In this document: positions 1 through 8,388 of the stretch, one piece after another
Layout: the number at the start of each line of letters is the position of its first letter
Numbering within the stretch: position 1 is the stretch's first letter
Assembly (NCBI RefSeq): GCF_000714545.1
Contig: NZ_AUNB01000018.1
Location: forward strand, 124,001-188,000
DNA length: 64,000 bases
Direction of reading: 5' to 3'
Source: Thioclava indica
GTDB lineage: Bacteria > Pseudomonadota > Alphaproteobacteria > Rhodobacterales > Rhodobacteraceae
Notes under the pieces: generated by a model
Database searches by the model: none
What the model was told of the DNA's origin: nothing
The model's input: only the letters and a program-made list of their open reading frames with translations
Translations under genes and position numbers: made by a program

Positions 1-344
1 CCCTGACCTTTCGCCGCTCGGCGCCCGGTTTTGCGCTGCCCCGTTTCGGCGCTGCCTGTCCGCTTTGGCCCCTTTATGAGGCGCTGGCCCAGCCGATGCA
101 CCCGATACGCACGCTGGTTGATGTGGCGGGGCGGGTGCCGCAACGCTTTGTCACCTACGCGATTTGCGAGACCCGCGCGGTGGGCTTTGACGCGCCGATG
201 CTGCGTGAGGCGACGATGCTGATCCTGCCTGCGCCAGACGAGGCCGCGTCGCAGCCTGCGCGCGCCATCGGGGCGTCGTGCCGGATTTGCCCGCTGGCGC
301 AATGTCCGGGGCGGCGCGAGCCCTCGATCGTGGCGCTTGGCTAA
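1..344 (+). CDS. C-terminal part of an XRE-type short-chain acyl-CoA/fatty-acid regulator (ScfR/RamB-like), truncated by the window edge
   Basis: The reading frame is open from base 3 to the stop at 342-344 and enters from upstream, so only about 113 C-terminal residues are visible. The fragment contains RFGAACPLWPLYEALAQP and ends in a cysteine-rich tail, CRICPLAQCPGRREPS. This is the pattern of the C-terminal domain (DUF2083/ScfRs) found in large HTH regulators that also carry an IrrE/ImmA-like domain, such as RamB. Members of that family sense short-chain acyl-CoA or fatty-acid status and control acetate or propionate metabolism genes. The N-terminal HTH lies outside the window, so the DNA-binding part is inferred, not seen. 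Confidence 0.7.
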   Translation, partial: LTFRRSAPGFALPRFGAACPLWPLYEALAQPMHPIRTLVDVAGRVPQRFVTYAICETRAVGFDAPMLREATMLILPAPDEAASQPARAIGASCRICPLAQCPGRREPSIVALG

Positions 345-404
345 ACGCTTGCCTCGGGTCCGCGCGCGCGGCACTCTCGTGATGATCCCAATCGGAGCCT
401 TCCC

Positions 405-1343
405 ATGTCCGCCACTCCCCCCCGCGTCAGCCTTTGGGCGGTCGAGGTTTTTACCGCCACCGCCGAGGAGGGCGCGATTACCGCCGCCGCACGTCGCCTT
501 GGTGTTTCGGCCCCCACGGTCAGCCAGCAACTTGCCGCGCTTGAGGCTGCCTTGGGCGCGGAACTGGTGGATCGCTCGGCGCGCCCCTTTGCGCTGACCG
601 TTGCAGGGCGCGGGTTTCTACCCCATGCCGAAGCGATGCTGGATGCGTTGGCGCGTGGTCGCGCGGGCGTGTCGCTGGCCGATCCTGCCGGTCTGACCAG
701 TTTCCGTCTGGGCATGATCGAGGATTTCGAGGCCGAAGTGACGCCATTGTTGCTGGCAGGCATGGCCAGCGATCTGCGCCAGTGCCGCTTTGAGCTGGAA
801 ACCGGCCCAAGCCATCGCCTTTTAGCCAAGCTGGAGGCGCGCGGGCTGGATGTGGCAGTTGCGGCCCAACCCGAAGGCCCGCCGCCCGAGGCCAGCGAGG
901 TGCATCCGCTGTTGCACGAGCCATTCATCGCGGTGCGCCCGGCAGGTGGGGGCACGGACCTGCCGCTGATCCATTATTCGCAGCGCACCTTGATGGGCCG
1001 TCAGATCGCGGCGCATCTGGCACGCGAAGGTCTGGGCGGCGGGCATCGGCTGGAACTTGACAGCTATCCGGCGATTTTGGCGCTGGTCGCGGCGGGGCAG
1101 GGCTGGACGATCCTGACGCCCTCGGCGGTGCGTCACGCGGGGCGTTCGGGGCTGGAACTGGCCCCGTTGCCCGGCGCGCCGCTGTCGCGCTTGATCACCT
1201 TAACCGCGCGCGAGGGCGTTCTGGGCGAGTGGCCCGCGCAAGTCGCCGCTCGTCTGCGCGCGCTTTTGGCGGATCGCGTGGTTGCGCCTGCTCTACGAGA
1301 GGCACCGTGGCTGCAAGACGCGTTGCGCATCGAGCCGGGCTGA
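405..1343 (+). CDS. LysR-family transcriptional regulator
   Basis: 312 residues, the usual LysR length. The N-terminal winged helix-turn-helix is clear at residues about 8-60 (AITAAARRLGVSAPTVSQQL followed by ALEAALGAELVDR). The remainder fits a periplasmic-binding-protein-like effector domain (LysR_substrate). The start at 405 follows a 60-bp gap after the preceding gene on the same strand and has only a weak ribosome-binding site. It runs towards the thiamine pyrophosphokinase gene, which ends 11 bp away on the other strand. LysR regulators often control a divergent neighbour, but here the upstream neighbour is co-directional, so the target cannot be read from context. Confidence 0.88.
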   Translation: MSATPPRVSLWAVEVFTATAEEGAITAAARRLGVSAPTVSQQLAALEAALGAELVDRSARPFALTVAGRGFLPHAEAMLDALARGRAGVSLADPAGLTSFRLGMIEDFEAEVTPLLLAGMASDLRQCRFELETGPSHRLLAKLEARGLDVAVAAQPEGPPPEASEVHPLLHEPFIAVRPAGGGTDLPLIHYSQRTLMGRQIAAHLAREGLGGGHRLELDSYPAILALVAAGQGWTILTPSAVRHAGRSGLELAPLPGAPLSRLITLTAREGVLGEWPAQVAARLRALLADRVVAPALREAPWLQDALRIEPG

Positions 1344-1354
1344 CGCGCAGGCCT

Positions 1355-2014
1355 TTACGGCGCGCTCACCCCCAACGCCTGCAATACCGCGCCCAGATTT
1401 TCGCGCGGCAGCATCAATAGCGCGGCTCCCTCTAACGTGATCTCGACGCGCCCAAGTGCCTCATTCGAGGTGCCCACGCGGCTATCGGGCGCAAAGGCGA
1501 TGCCATCCAGCGGCCAGCGCAGCCCCGTCGAGCGCGCCGTAACCGGCCCGAATGGAAACAATGACACCCGCGTTCCGGCGGGCAGATCCAGCGCGATGTG
1601 CGTCGGACAGCGGATGATCACCTCGCGCTCGGCCAGCATCATCACGAGGGCAGGGCTGCGGATCAAATCGGTCATCGCCGCCAAAGTATGATCGAGCCGC
1701 AACCCGGTGAACCCAAGCGCCATTACGAACGGAGCCTTGATTGCGCGCAAGCATTTGGCAAAATCCGTGCTGTCCTGCTCTGTGATTCGGTGCACACGCG
1801 CGCCCAATTGCTCGTGGGCAGACTTGGACAGGCTGTCGAGATCGCCAATCACCGCCTCGGGATGTAGTCCCAAGGCCAGCGCATGATCGCCCCCGCCATC
1901 CGCAGCCACAAGAAAGGGTGCGATTGTCAACGATTCGTCAACATCTTGCGGGTTTACTGTGCCTGCGCCCAGTAGGGTGACACCGCACGTTGAGTTTACA
2001 ATCAGGTGGAACAT
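1355..2014 (-). CDS. Thiamine pyrophosphokinase (thiamine diphosphokinase)
   Basis: Transfers pyrophosphate from ATP to thiamine to give thiamine diphosphate. The protein has 219 residues from the ATG at 2014 (MFHLIVNSTCGVTLLG); the frame is open for 12 more codons upstream, but the first ATG fits the family best. Family motifs are visible: AADGGGDHAL at 38-47, GDLDS at 57-61, DSTDFAKCL at 81-89 and GLRLDHT at 104-110, which build the ATP/Mg and thiamine sites. The gene is divergent from the acidic protein at 2156; the 141-bp gap between them must hold both promoters. No TPP riboswitch is recognisable in front of it. Confidence 0.9.
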   Translation of the reverse strand: MFHLIVNSTCGVTLLGAGTVNPQDVDESLTIAPFLVAADGGGDHALALGLHPEAVIGDLDSLSKSAHEQLGARVHRITEQDSTDFAKCLRAIKAPFVMALGFTGLRLDHTLAAMTDLIRSPALVMMLAEREVIIRCPTHIALDLPAGTRVSLFPFGPVTARSTGLRWPLDGIAFAPDSRVGTSNEALGRVEITLEGAALLMLPRENLGAVLQALGVSAP

Positions 2015-2155
2015 GGCATGATTGATGACGAATAAGGCACGAGAACACAATCGAGACCTATAAAATTCCTTTCAAATGCCCTTTTTCGTCCATGGGAAAG
2101 CACCAGTTTGGGGGGATGGTGGCAACAATGAGGTCCAAATGAAAGCGAGTGGTCC

Positions 2156-5100
2156 ATGATTGGTGCAAACAAGATCCTGACCGTCTCCTACGGCACGTTC
2201 TCGTGTACCCTTGAGGGGTTCGATGAACCGTTCAACACGATGAAGGCGATTGCAGAGTATTTCCGCGATCTGGCCGCAGATGATCGGTATTTCGGCGCAG
2301 AACCCCCGCAACCCGACGCAGAGATGCTGCACCGGATTGCTGAACGCGAAATCAATCGTCGGGTTGAGGCAAAGATCCACGAAAACGGCGTTGTTTTGCG
2401 TCAGCAAGACGATGAAACCGCCTCGCAAGATGATGCAGCTGCGCAGGCTGAACCCAGTGAGGGGACGCAGGAAGCTGCGCCCGCGCAGGTTCATGTTGCG
2501 CCGCTGGTGTTGGAGGATAGCTCGAAAGACGCACCCGCGCCCGAGGTTCAACCCGAGCCCAAGCCTGAACTTGAAGCCGCGCCCGAACCAGAAGTGGCGT
2601 TTGAGGAACCCGAATCGGTGGCCGCCAAGCTGCAACGTATTCGTGCCGCCGTGGCGCGTGCGCGTTCCGTTGGTCCCGGCGCCTATGAAGAGGACGAGCA
2701 GGCCGATGTCGTCCCGCAGGCCCTGCTTGCGGATGCCGACATCGCGCCCAGTGCCGATGCGGATGATTTCGGCTTTGATCTCGATATTTCCGGCCCGCTC
2801 GCGGCAGAAGATATCGACAGCGATGATGCGATTGTCGCCCCCGCTGAGCAGGCATCCCTCGAAGACGCCGCGGCTGAACCCGCCGAAGCGATCATCGAAG
2901 ATCGCGCGCCCGAAGAGGACGTGAGCGTTGAAGATAGCGTCACCGCCGCGCTGGCCGAAGCGCTGCAACCCGAGCAAGATATGCCCGCCGAGCTTGAGGC
3001 GCTCGACGCTGCCGCTGACCCGATTGAAGAAGACTCGGTCGCGGTGAGTGCTGAGACTGACGATGTTGCGGTGCAGGATAGCCTTGAGGACGAAGCGGCC
3101 CCGCAAGAAGAGACGCAAGATGCGGCTTTGGATGCCGAAGATGACGCGGCAGAGACTGCAAACGACTCTGTCGATACCGACCAAGACGTAATGGACCGTC
3201 GTGCCGCCCGCCGTGCGCGCCGCGCCGCCAAACGCGCGCGCCGCGCGCAAGCCTTGCAAGCCACCGTCGCGGCACAGCTCGCAACGCCCGACGCGCCTGA
3301 GCAGAGTGAGGCCGAGCAAGTTGAGGCCGAGCAAGAGACGCCGCAACAAGACGTTGAGGGTGATATTGCGGTCGCCGAGGCGACGCCGGTTGAGGAAATC
3401 GCGCAAGTCGAAGAGGACGCAACGCCCCAAGAGGTCGCTCAAGACGATGATGCGGTTGCGCAGGAAGATGTCGTTCAGGACGAGGCTGGCGTTGAAGACG
3501 ACGCTTCGCCCGAGGAGGCAGCTGATACTGCTCCTGCTTCGATGGTTCAGCGCGTGCGGGCTCGTGTGATCAAGGTGCGCCGCCCCGATCACAATGCACC
3601 CCCGATCATCACGCGTGAGGACAGCGATGCGCCCCTCGCACAAAATGAGGTGGCGCAGGCCGAGCAGTCGCTGGCCGATGCGCAAGACAACGATGTGTCC
3701 GAAAATGACGATCTGGCCGCGCGGATTGCTGCAGAGCTGGGTGAAAGCGCGCCTGAAACGGCTGCTGAAACGCCCGCTGAGACGCCCAGCAGCGCGTTGT
3801 CGGAAGACGATGAAGCCGATCTGATGCGCGAATTGGCGATGCTGAGTGGCGATGATGAGGGCGATGCCGAGCAAATCGCGCAGCAAGACATTGCCGAGGA
3901 AGACGCAGCCGAGGACATCGTGCAAGAGGACGCGCCTGAAGTGCACGTATCCGAAGATGCGGTGGCCGAAGATGCAGAGATCGTCGCTGAGCGTGACGAA
4001 GATGCGCCCGTCGCCGAATTGGCTGAACCTGAAACGGTCGCCGAGGATGACGATGCCGCATTTGAGGCCGCTCTGAGCGCGCTCTACGAGGCTCCCGAAG
4101 CCGAAGCCGAAGCCGAGCCGGAGATGGCTGAAGTCGAGGCGCTCGAAATCGAAGCCGATGACGTTGAAACGGTAGATGTCGAAGCTGACGCCGCTGAAAT
4201 CGACGATGTTGAGACGGTTGAGCAAGACGCCGAACAGGCAGAGATCGCCGAAGACGACGCCCAGATCCAAGATGCTGCCGAGAGCAACGAGCAGGACGCT
4301 GCAGAGGCTGAGGCCGACGACGCGGAACTGGCCGAGGCGGATGACGCCGAAGCGGATGATGCCGAGGCAGAGGCCCCGGCAGAACCGCCCGTTGCCGCCG
4401 CCGCTTTTGATAGCCGCGAAGAAGAAATGGCGCGCCTGATGCAAGAGGCTGACAAACAGTCGGAGGTTGTGGAAACGCGCCGTCGCTTCTCGGCGATTGC
4501 CCATCTCAAAGCCGCAGTGGCTGCGACCGTGGCCGATCGTATCACGAAGGGGCAGGACACCGCGCGCGGCAGCATTGAGGATCCGCAGGCCGCCGAAGCT
4601 TACCGCGAGGATCTGACGCAGGCCGTGCGCCCGCGTCGCCCCGTCGGCGGTGGCAATGAGCGCGCGATGCGACGCCCCGAGACGCTGCGCCCGGCTCCGC
4701 TGATGCTGGTGTCAGAACAGCGCATCGACACGCTTGATCCCGCCACGCAAGACCCTGCCGCCGCGGCGCGCACGCCCACGACGCATGTGATCCGCCCGCG
4801 CCGCATTTCTAGCGCGCAACTGGCGGAGGCGTTTGACGACGAGGCCGAAGCAATGGCCCCCAATCAAGCCACGAGCTTTGCCGAGTTCGCCGAAACACTT
4901 GGCACGCAGGGTCTGTCGGATCTGCTTGAGGCGGCTGCGGCCTATACCTCGGCTGTTGAGGGACGTCCGCATTTCTCGCCGCCCCAAATCATGCGCAAGC
5001 TGACCGCAATGAGCGAGACCGCGGAAGTGCCGCGCGAAGAGCGGATGCGCGTCTTTGGGCGCCTGTTGCGTCAGGGCAAAATCGCCAAGGTCAAGCGCGG

Positions 5101-5164
5101 CCAATATGCGATCACCACCGCATCGCGCTATTACGACGAAGCAAAAGTGGCGTCGGGTCAATAA
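2156..5164 (+). CDS. Large acidic, mostly disordered protein of unknown function, conserved ends
   Basis: 1002 residues. The first ~80 residues (from MIGANKILTVSYGTFSCTLE) and the last ~90 (starting near FAEFAETLGTQGLSDLLEAA and ending in a basic KVKRGQYAITTASRYYDEA tail) look folded. Between them lie some 800 residues dominated by Glu, Asp and Ala, with low-complexity AEADDAE-type runs densest at about residues 640-745 and two short Arg-rich patches (around 345-365 and 515-525). I recall similar proteins, with the same N- and C-termini and a variable acidic middle, across Rhodobacterales; they are sometimes annotated as CheA-like, but no kinase or Hpt motif is visible. No signal peptide or membrane segment is evident, so it is probably cytoplasmic. 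Monocistronic, with a hairpin terminator downstream. Function unknown. Confidence 0.85.
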   Translation: MIGANKILTVSYGTFSCTLEGFDEPFNTMKAIAEYFRDLAADDRYFGAEPPQPDAEMLHRIAEREINRRVEAKIHENGVVLRQQDDETASQDDAAAQAEPSEGTQEAAPAQVHVAPLVLEDSSKDAPAPEVQPEPKPELEAAPEPEVAFEEPESVAAKLQRIRAAVARARSVGPGAYEEDEQADVVPQALLADADIAPSADADDFGFDLDISGPLAAEDIDSDDAIVAPAEQASLEDAAAEPAEAIIEDRAPEEDVSVEDSVTAALAEALQPEQDMPAELEALDAAADPIEEDSVAVSAETDDVAVQDSLEDEAAPQEETQDAALDAEDDAAETANDSVDTDQDVMDRRAARRARRAAKRARRAQALQATVAAQLATPDAPEQSEAEQVEAEQETPQQDVEGDIAVAEATPVEEIAQVEEDATPQEVAQDDDAVAQEDVVQDEAGVEDDASPEEAADTAPASMVQRVRARVIKVRRPDHNAPPIITREDSDAPLAQNEVAQAEQSLADAQDNDVSENDDLAARIAAELGESAPETAAETPAETPSSALSEDDEADLMRELAMLSGDDEGDAEQIAQQDIAEEDAAEDIVQEDAPEVHVSEDAVAEDAEIVAERDEDAPVAELAEPETVAEDDDAAFEAALSALYEAPEAEAEAEPEMAEVEALEIEADDVETVDVEADAAEIDDVETVEQDAEQAEIAEDDAQIQDAAESNEQDAAEAEADDAELAEADDAEADDAEAEAPAEPPVAAAAFDSREEEMARLMQEADKQSEVVETRRRFSAIAHLKAAVAATVADRITKGQDTARGSIEDPQAAEAYREDLTQAVRPRRPVGGGNERAMRRPETLRPAPLMLVSEQRIDTLDPATQDPAAAARTPTTHVIRPRRISSAQLAEAFDDEAEAMAPNQATSFAEFAETLGTQGLSDLLEAAAAYTSAVEGRPHFSPPQIMRKLTAMSETAEVPREERMRVFGRLLRQGKIAKVKRGQYAITTASRYYDEAKVASGQ

Positions 5165-5201
5165 GTTAGACCTAAACGCGGGGACGTTAAGATTGCGAAT
5201 G

Positions 5202-5235
5202 AAACGGGCGGTCCTGAGGGGCGGCCCGTTTTCTA
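5202..5235 (+). terminator. Rho-independent terminator of the acidic-protein gene
   Basis: An 8-bp stem, AAACGGGC (5202-5209) with GCCCGTTT (5224-5231), is followed by a short T-rich run, about 37 bp after the stop at 5164. It could also serve the converging LysE-family pseudogene read from the other strand. Confidence 0.65.
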
Positions 5236-5242
5236 TTTCGCC

Positions 5243-5884
5243 TTACACGCGTCGAAAAACCTGGCGCGCCGCCTCACCCAAAATCACGCCACCCGCAGTC
5301 GCGATAATGCCAGCGGCCAGGCGGTTGAGGCGCACAAGTGCTGCGGGGCGAGCCATCATTGCGCGCGCGCGATTGGCCAAGACGGCGTAAGGGGTAAGCA
5401 CCGCGAACAAGATTAGCACCGTCAGGATCGAAAGTGCGGCCCATTCCGCAGCATCGACACGCCCCAAGTCTAACACGCTTGGCAGCAATGCCAGATAGAA
5501 CACGATGGTTTTGGGATTGCTGAGTGTGATCGCATATCCGGACGCGAAGGCGCGAAACCTGCTGCGCTCGCGCGTGCTTTGCACCTTGGCCAAACCTGCG
5601 CGGCTCGTCCCGAAACTATAGGCGATATAAAGCAGATAGAGGCCCGACAGGCATTTGATGACGATAAACACGCTCGCAAACAGCTTTGCAATCACGGCCA
5701 ATCCGGCCACTGCGACGCAGAGGTAGGAGACATCGCCCAAGGCAAGCCCGGTCAAAAAGGCAAATGCGCTGCGCGAATTGCCGCCCAGCGACTAGCCCAC
5801 CAGCGTCGCAACACCGGGGCCGGGAATGACGGCGGCAATCGCGAGGGCCGCACTATAAGTTAAAAGCGGGGCGAGCATGTCCAT
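5243..5884 (-). pseudogene. LysE/RhtB-family amino-acid exporter gene interrupted by an in-frame TAG
   Basis: Read from ATG codons at 5884 or 5878, the N-terminus is MLAPLLTYSAALAIAAVIPG, then PGVATLVG, a TAG codon (complement of 5792-5794) and, still in frame, SLGGNSRSAFAFLTGLALGD and the rest of a LysE-family protein. LysE/RhtB proteins are about 205-215-residue inner-membrane exporters with five to six membrane segments, and the whole frame is 213 codons plus stop. The PGPG motif of the first segment is intact. Only one base change (CAG to TAG, Gln) is needed to explain the break; no frameshift is seen. A downstream TTG at 5755 could start a product lacking the first segment, which is unlikely to be functional. 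Sequencing error or recent inactivation are both possible. Confidence 0.75.
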
Positions 5885-5946
5885 CGCGCGGCCAAATCAC
5901 GGGATTTGGTGTGATTTCGGGGCAAAGCGATGTGCAAGCGCTATTA

Positions 5947-6177
5947 CTATGGCGCGTCGGGATCTTCTTTGCCCACGCCGCGAAAGATCGGTTTAAGCGG
6001 CACAACCCAGATCACACCCAGCACGATATAGACCAGCACCGCCCCCCACCACGGCATCATGCCCCAGCGCCCTTCGACCCAGTTCACGATGCTGACCGCC
6101 ACCACGATATAGGCGGGCAGCCCGATCACGAGGGCCAGCATCGAGAGGCGGCGGCGGGCTTTGTAGCTAAGCGCCAT
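5947..6177 (-). CDS. DUF2842 small membrane protein
   Basis: 76 residues from the ATG at 6177 (MALSYKARRRLSMLALVIGL). Two hydrophobic segments are visible, about residues 12-31 and 42-62 (GAVLVYIVLGVIWVVPLKPI), with a short polar tail (GVGKEDPDAP). Length, the basic N-terminus and the VPLKPIFRG motif match the DUF2842 family of small alphaproteobacterial membrane proteins. The start lies 4 bp after the purA stop on the same strand, so it is almost certainly co-transcribed with purA. No function is established. Confidence 0.8.
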   Translation of the reverse strand: MALSYKARRRLSMLALVIGLPAYIVVAVSIVNWVEGRWGMMPWWGAVLVYIVLGVIWVVPLKPIFRGVGKEDPDAP

Positions 6178-6181
6178 CCGC

Positions 6182-7477
6182 TCAATCCGCGAAAGGATCG
6201 GTGACGAGGATCGTGTCGTCGCGCTCGGGGCTGGTCGAGAGCATCGCAACCGGACAGTCGATCAGCTCTTCGATGCGGCGGACATATTTAATCGCGGCAG
6301 CAGGCAGATCGGCCCAGCTACGCGCGCCCTCAGACGAGGCATTCCAGCCCTCGATCTCCTCATAAACGGGCACGCAACGCGCCTGCTGATCCGCCGCCGT
6401 GGGCAGGTAGTCCAGCGTCTTGCCGTCCAACTCATAGCCCACGCAGATTTTCAGCGTCTCAAACCCGTCCAGCACATCCAGCTTGGTCAGAGCGATGCCC
6501 GACACGCCTGAAACCGCGCAGGTCTGACGCACCAGCGCCGCATCGAACCAGCCACAACGCCGCTTGCGCCCGGTCACGGTGCCGAACTCGCGGCCCCGCT
6601 CGCCCAGCCGTTGACCGTCTGCATCATCAAGCTCGGTCGGGAAGGGGCCTTCGCCGACGCGGGTGGTATAGGCTTTGACAATGCCAAGGACGAAATCGAT
6701 CGCGCCCGGCCCCATGCCCGTGCCCGCCGCCGCCTGACCCGCCACCACGTTGGATGAGGTCACAAACGGATAGGTGCCAAAGTCGATATCGAGAAGCGAG
6801 CCCTGCGCACCCTCAAACAAGATGCGCTTGCCAGCCTTGCGGTTCTCGGAGAGCACTTTCCAGACGGGGGCGGCATATTTCAGGATTTCCGGAGCGATCT
6901 CTAGAAGTTGCGCGATCAGCGCGTCGCGATCCACGGCCTCGATGCCCAGACCTTTGCGCAGCGGATCATGGTGCTGCAACGCGCGATCAACACGCGCGAT
7001 CAGCGTCGCCTCATCGGCCAGATCGGCCACCCGCACCGAGCGCCGTCCGACCTTGTCCTCGTAAGCCGGGCCAATGCCGCGCCCGGTCGTGCCGATCTTG
7101 GTGCCTTTCGAGGCCGCCTCTTCGCGCGCGCGATCCAGCTCACCATGAATGGGCAGGATCAGCGGCGTGTTTTCCGCAACCATCAGCGTTTCAGGGGTAA
7201 TCGTGACGCCTTGCTCGCGAATTTTCGCGATCTCGGTAACCAGATGCCAAGGATCCAGCACCACACCATTGCCGATCACCGAAAGCTTATTGCCCCGCAC
7301 CACGCCCGAAGGCAGCGCGTTCAGCTTATAAACCTTGCCATCGATCACCAGCGTATGGCCTGCGTTATGACCGCCCTGAAAGCGCGCGATAATATCGGCA
7401 CGCTCGCTTAGCCAGTCCACGATCTTGCCTTTCCCCTCGTCACCCCATTGGGCACCGACGACGACGACATTGGCCAT
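6182..7477 (-). CDS. purA: Adenylosuccinate synthase
   Basis: Catalyses GTP-dependent condensation of IMP with aspartate, the first committed step from IMP to AMP. 431 residues, the normal length. The P-loop-like GDEGKGK (12-18), GGHNAGHT (35-42) and later [14 protein letters not shown] motifs are intact. The frame is open far upstream, but the ATG at 7477 ([10 protein letters not shown]) is preceded by AAGGAGAG and matches the family N-terminus. It forms a two-gene unit with the DUF2842 gene. The approximately 300-bp region upstream carries a degenerate copy of the window's intergenic repeat family. Confidence 0.97.
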   Translation of the reverse strand: MANVVVVGAQWGDEGKGKIVDWLSERADIIARFQGGHNAGHTLVIDGKVYKLNALPSGVVRGNKLSVIGNGVVLDPWHLVTEIAKIREQGVTITPETLMVAENTPLILPIHGELDRAREEAASKGTKIGTTGRGIGPAYEDKVGRRSVRVADLADEATLIARVDRALQHHDPLRKGLGIEAVDRDALIAQLLEIAPEILKYAAPVWKVLSENRKAGKRILFEGAQGSLLDIDFGTYPFVTSSNVVAGQAAAGTGMGPGAIDFVLGIVKAYTTRVGEGPFPTELDDADGQRLGERGREFGTVTGRKRRCGWFDAALVRQTCAVSGVSGIALTKLDVLDGFETLKICVGYELDGKTLDYLPTAADQQARCVPVYEEIEGWNASSEGARSWADLPAAAIKYVRRIEELIDCPVAMLSTSPERDDTILVTDPFAD

Positions 7478-7610
7478 TGCTCTCTCCTTGGCAGGTATGA
7501 AACCGCGCGAGATATAGCGGTTGAACGGGCGTAGTGAAAGACCGGATTTGGGGTTTGCGTAAGGCGGGCGCGCAACTTTTGGCGGCGCGCGCGGGGGGAT
7601 GTCAGAGCTT

Positions 7611-7679
7611 CCGGCGCGGATATTTGGCGAATTTGGACGCGGGCAGGCGGGGGGCAAACGCCCGCGCGGGTATATTTGA
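7611..7679. repeat. Degenerate copy of the GGATATTT intergenic repeat between purA and secG
   Basis: Two core-like sites, GCGGATATTTGG (around 7616) and CGGGTATATTTGACC (around 7667), lie in the same orientation and surround a GC-rich stretch (GGCGGGGGGCAAACGCCCG) resembling the outer arm of the complete elements at 10070 and 16919. The 298-bp purA-secG gap holds no other gene; it must contain the divergent promoters. The assignment to the family is tentative because the arms do not pair well. Confidence 0.4.
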
Positions 7680-7775
7680 CCACGTCAGAGGCACAAAATG
7701 ATCACGGTGGCCTTGCGACTTTTGCCGCATCCGCCTAGATAGGCGCGTCGAACTAGGAAGGCCCGGACCCGTTCA

Positions 7776-8222
7776 ATGGAAAACGTCGTTCTCTCAATCC
7801 ACTTGATCCTTGCACTGCTGCTGATTGGCGTGGTGTTGCTGCAACGCTCTGAGGGCGGTGGGCTTGGAATGGGTAGCTCCAGTTCCAGCGGTGTCGGCGG
7901 TGTCATGACAGGGCGTCAGGCCGCCAATGCGCTGACCCGGCTGACGTGGCTGCTGGCCGCCGGTTTCCTTGTGACCTCGGTGACGCTGACAGTTCTGGCC
8001 GCGCAAAAGGCCAAAGACGAATCGGTGCTGGATCGCGCGCCGACGGAACAAACGGCACCTGCTGCGGATACCACAGCACCGGCTGCGCCTGCCGATGATG
8101 GCTCGTTGGGTGTGGTCATGCCCCCCGCGCCAAGCGATTCCGCAGTCTCGACGGGCGGTACATCTGGCGAAAGCACGACCGATAGCTCGACGGGCCCGGT
8201 CACGCCACCGCCTGCGAATTAA
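7776..8222 (+). CDS. secG: Preprotein translocase subunit SecG
   Basis: SecG is the small, non-essential subunit of the SecYEG channel in the inner membrane. The 148-residue protein shows the expected two membrane segments (about 3-22 and 54-75) separated by the SecG signature region LLQRSEGGGLGMGSSSS. After the second segment comes a 65-residue Ala/Pro/Thr/Ser-rich tail (ending in TDSSTGPVTPPPAN), typical of alphaproteobacterial SecG and likely disordered. It lies upstream of pyrG on the same strand with a 166-bp gap, a neighbour pair also common elsewhere in this group. Confidence 0.93.
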   Translation: MENVVLSIHLILALLLIGVVLLQRSEGGGLGMGSSSSSGVGGVMTGRQAANALTRLTWLLAAGFLVTSVTLTVLAAQKAKDESVLDRAPTEQTAPAADTTAPAAPADDGSLGVVMPPAPSDSAVSTGGTSGESTTDSSTGPVTPPPAN

Positions 8223-8388
8223 TTCTATCCTTGCGCCACTACCTCTTGGGGGGTGGCGGGATTTCAACCCAATAAGTTGCGGTTCGGTTGCGGGCGGATT
8301 GCGAATCGTGTAAGCATCAAATCCCGTGATCCTGTGCCCTTTGGGGGCCGGGAAACAGCTTTGAATTTTGCAGATCACGGGGGTCTCC

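Noticed and set aside
2072-4504. 810-residue open frame on the minus strand opposite the acidic protein
   Set aside because: It is the mirror of Glu/Asp/Ala-rich codons (GAA, GAT, GCC read backwards as TTC, ATC, GGC), giving a Phe/Gly/Leu-rich string with no domain. The plus frame has conserved ends and a terminator.
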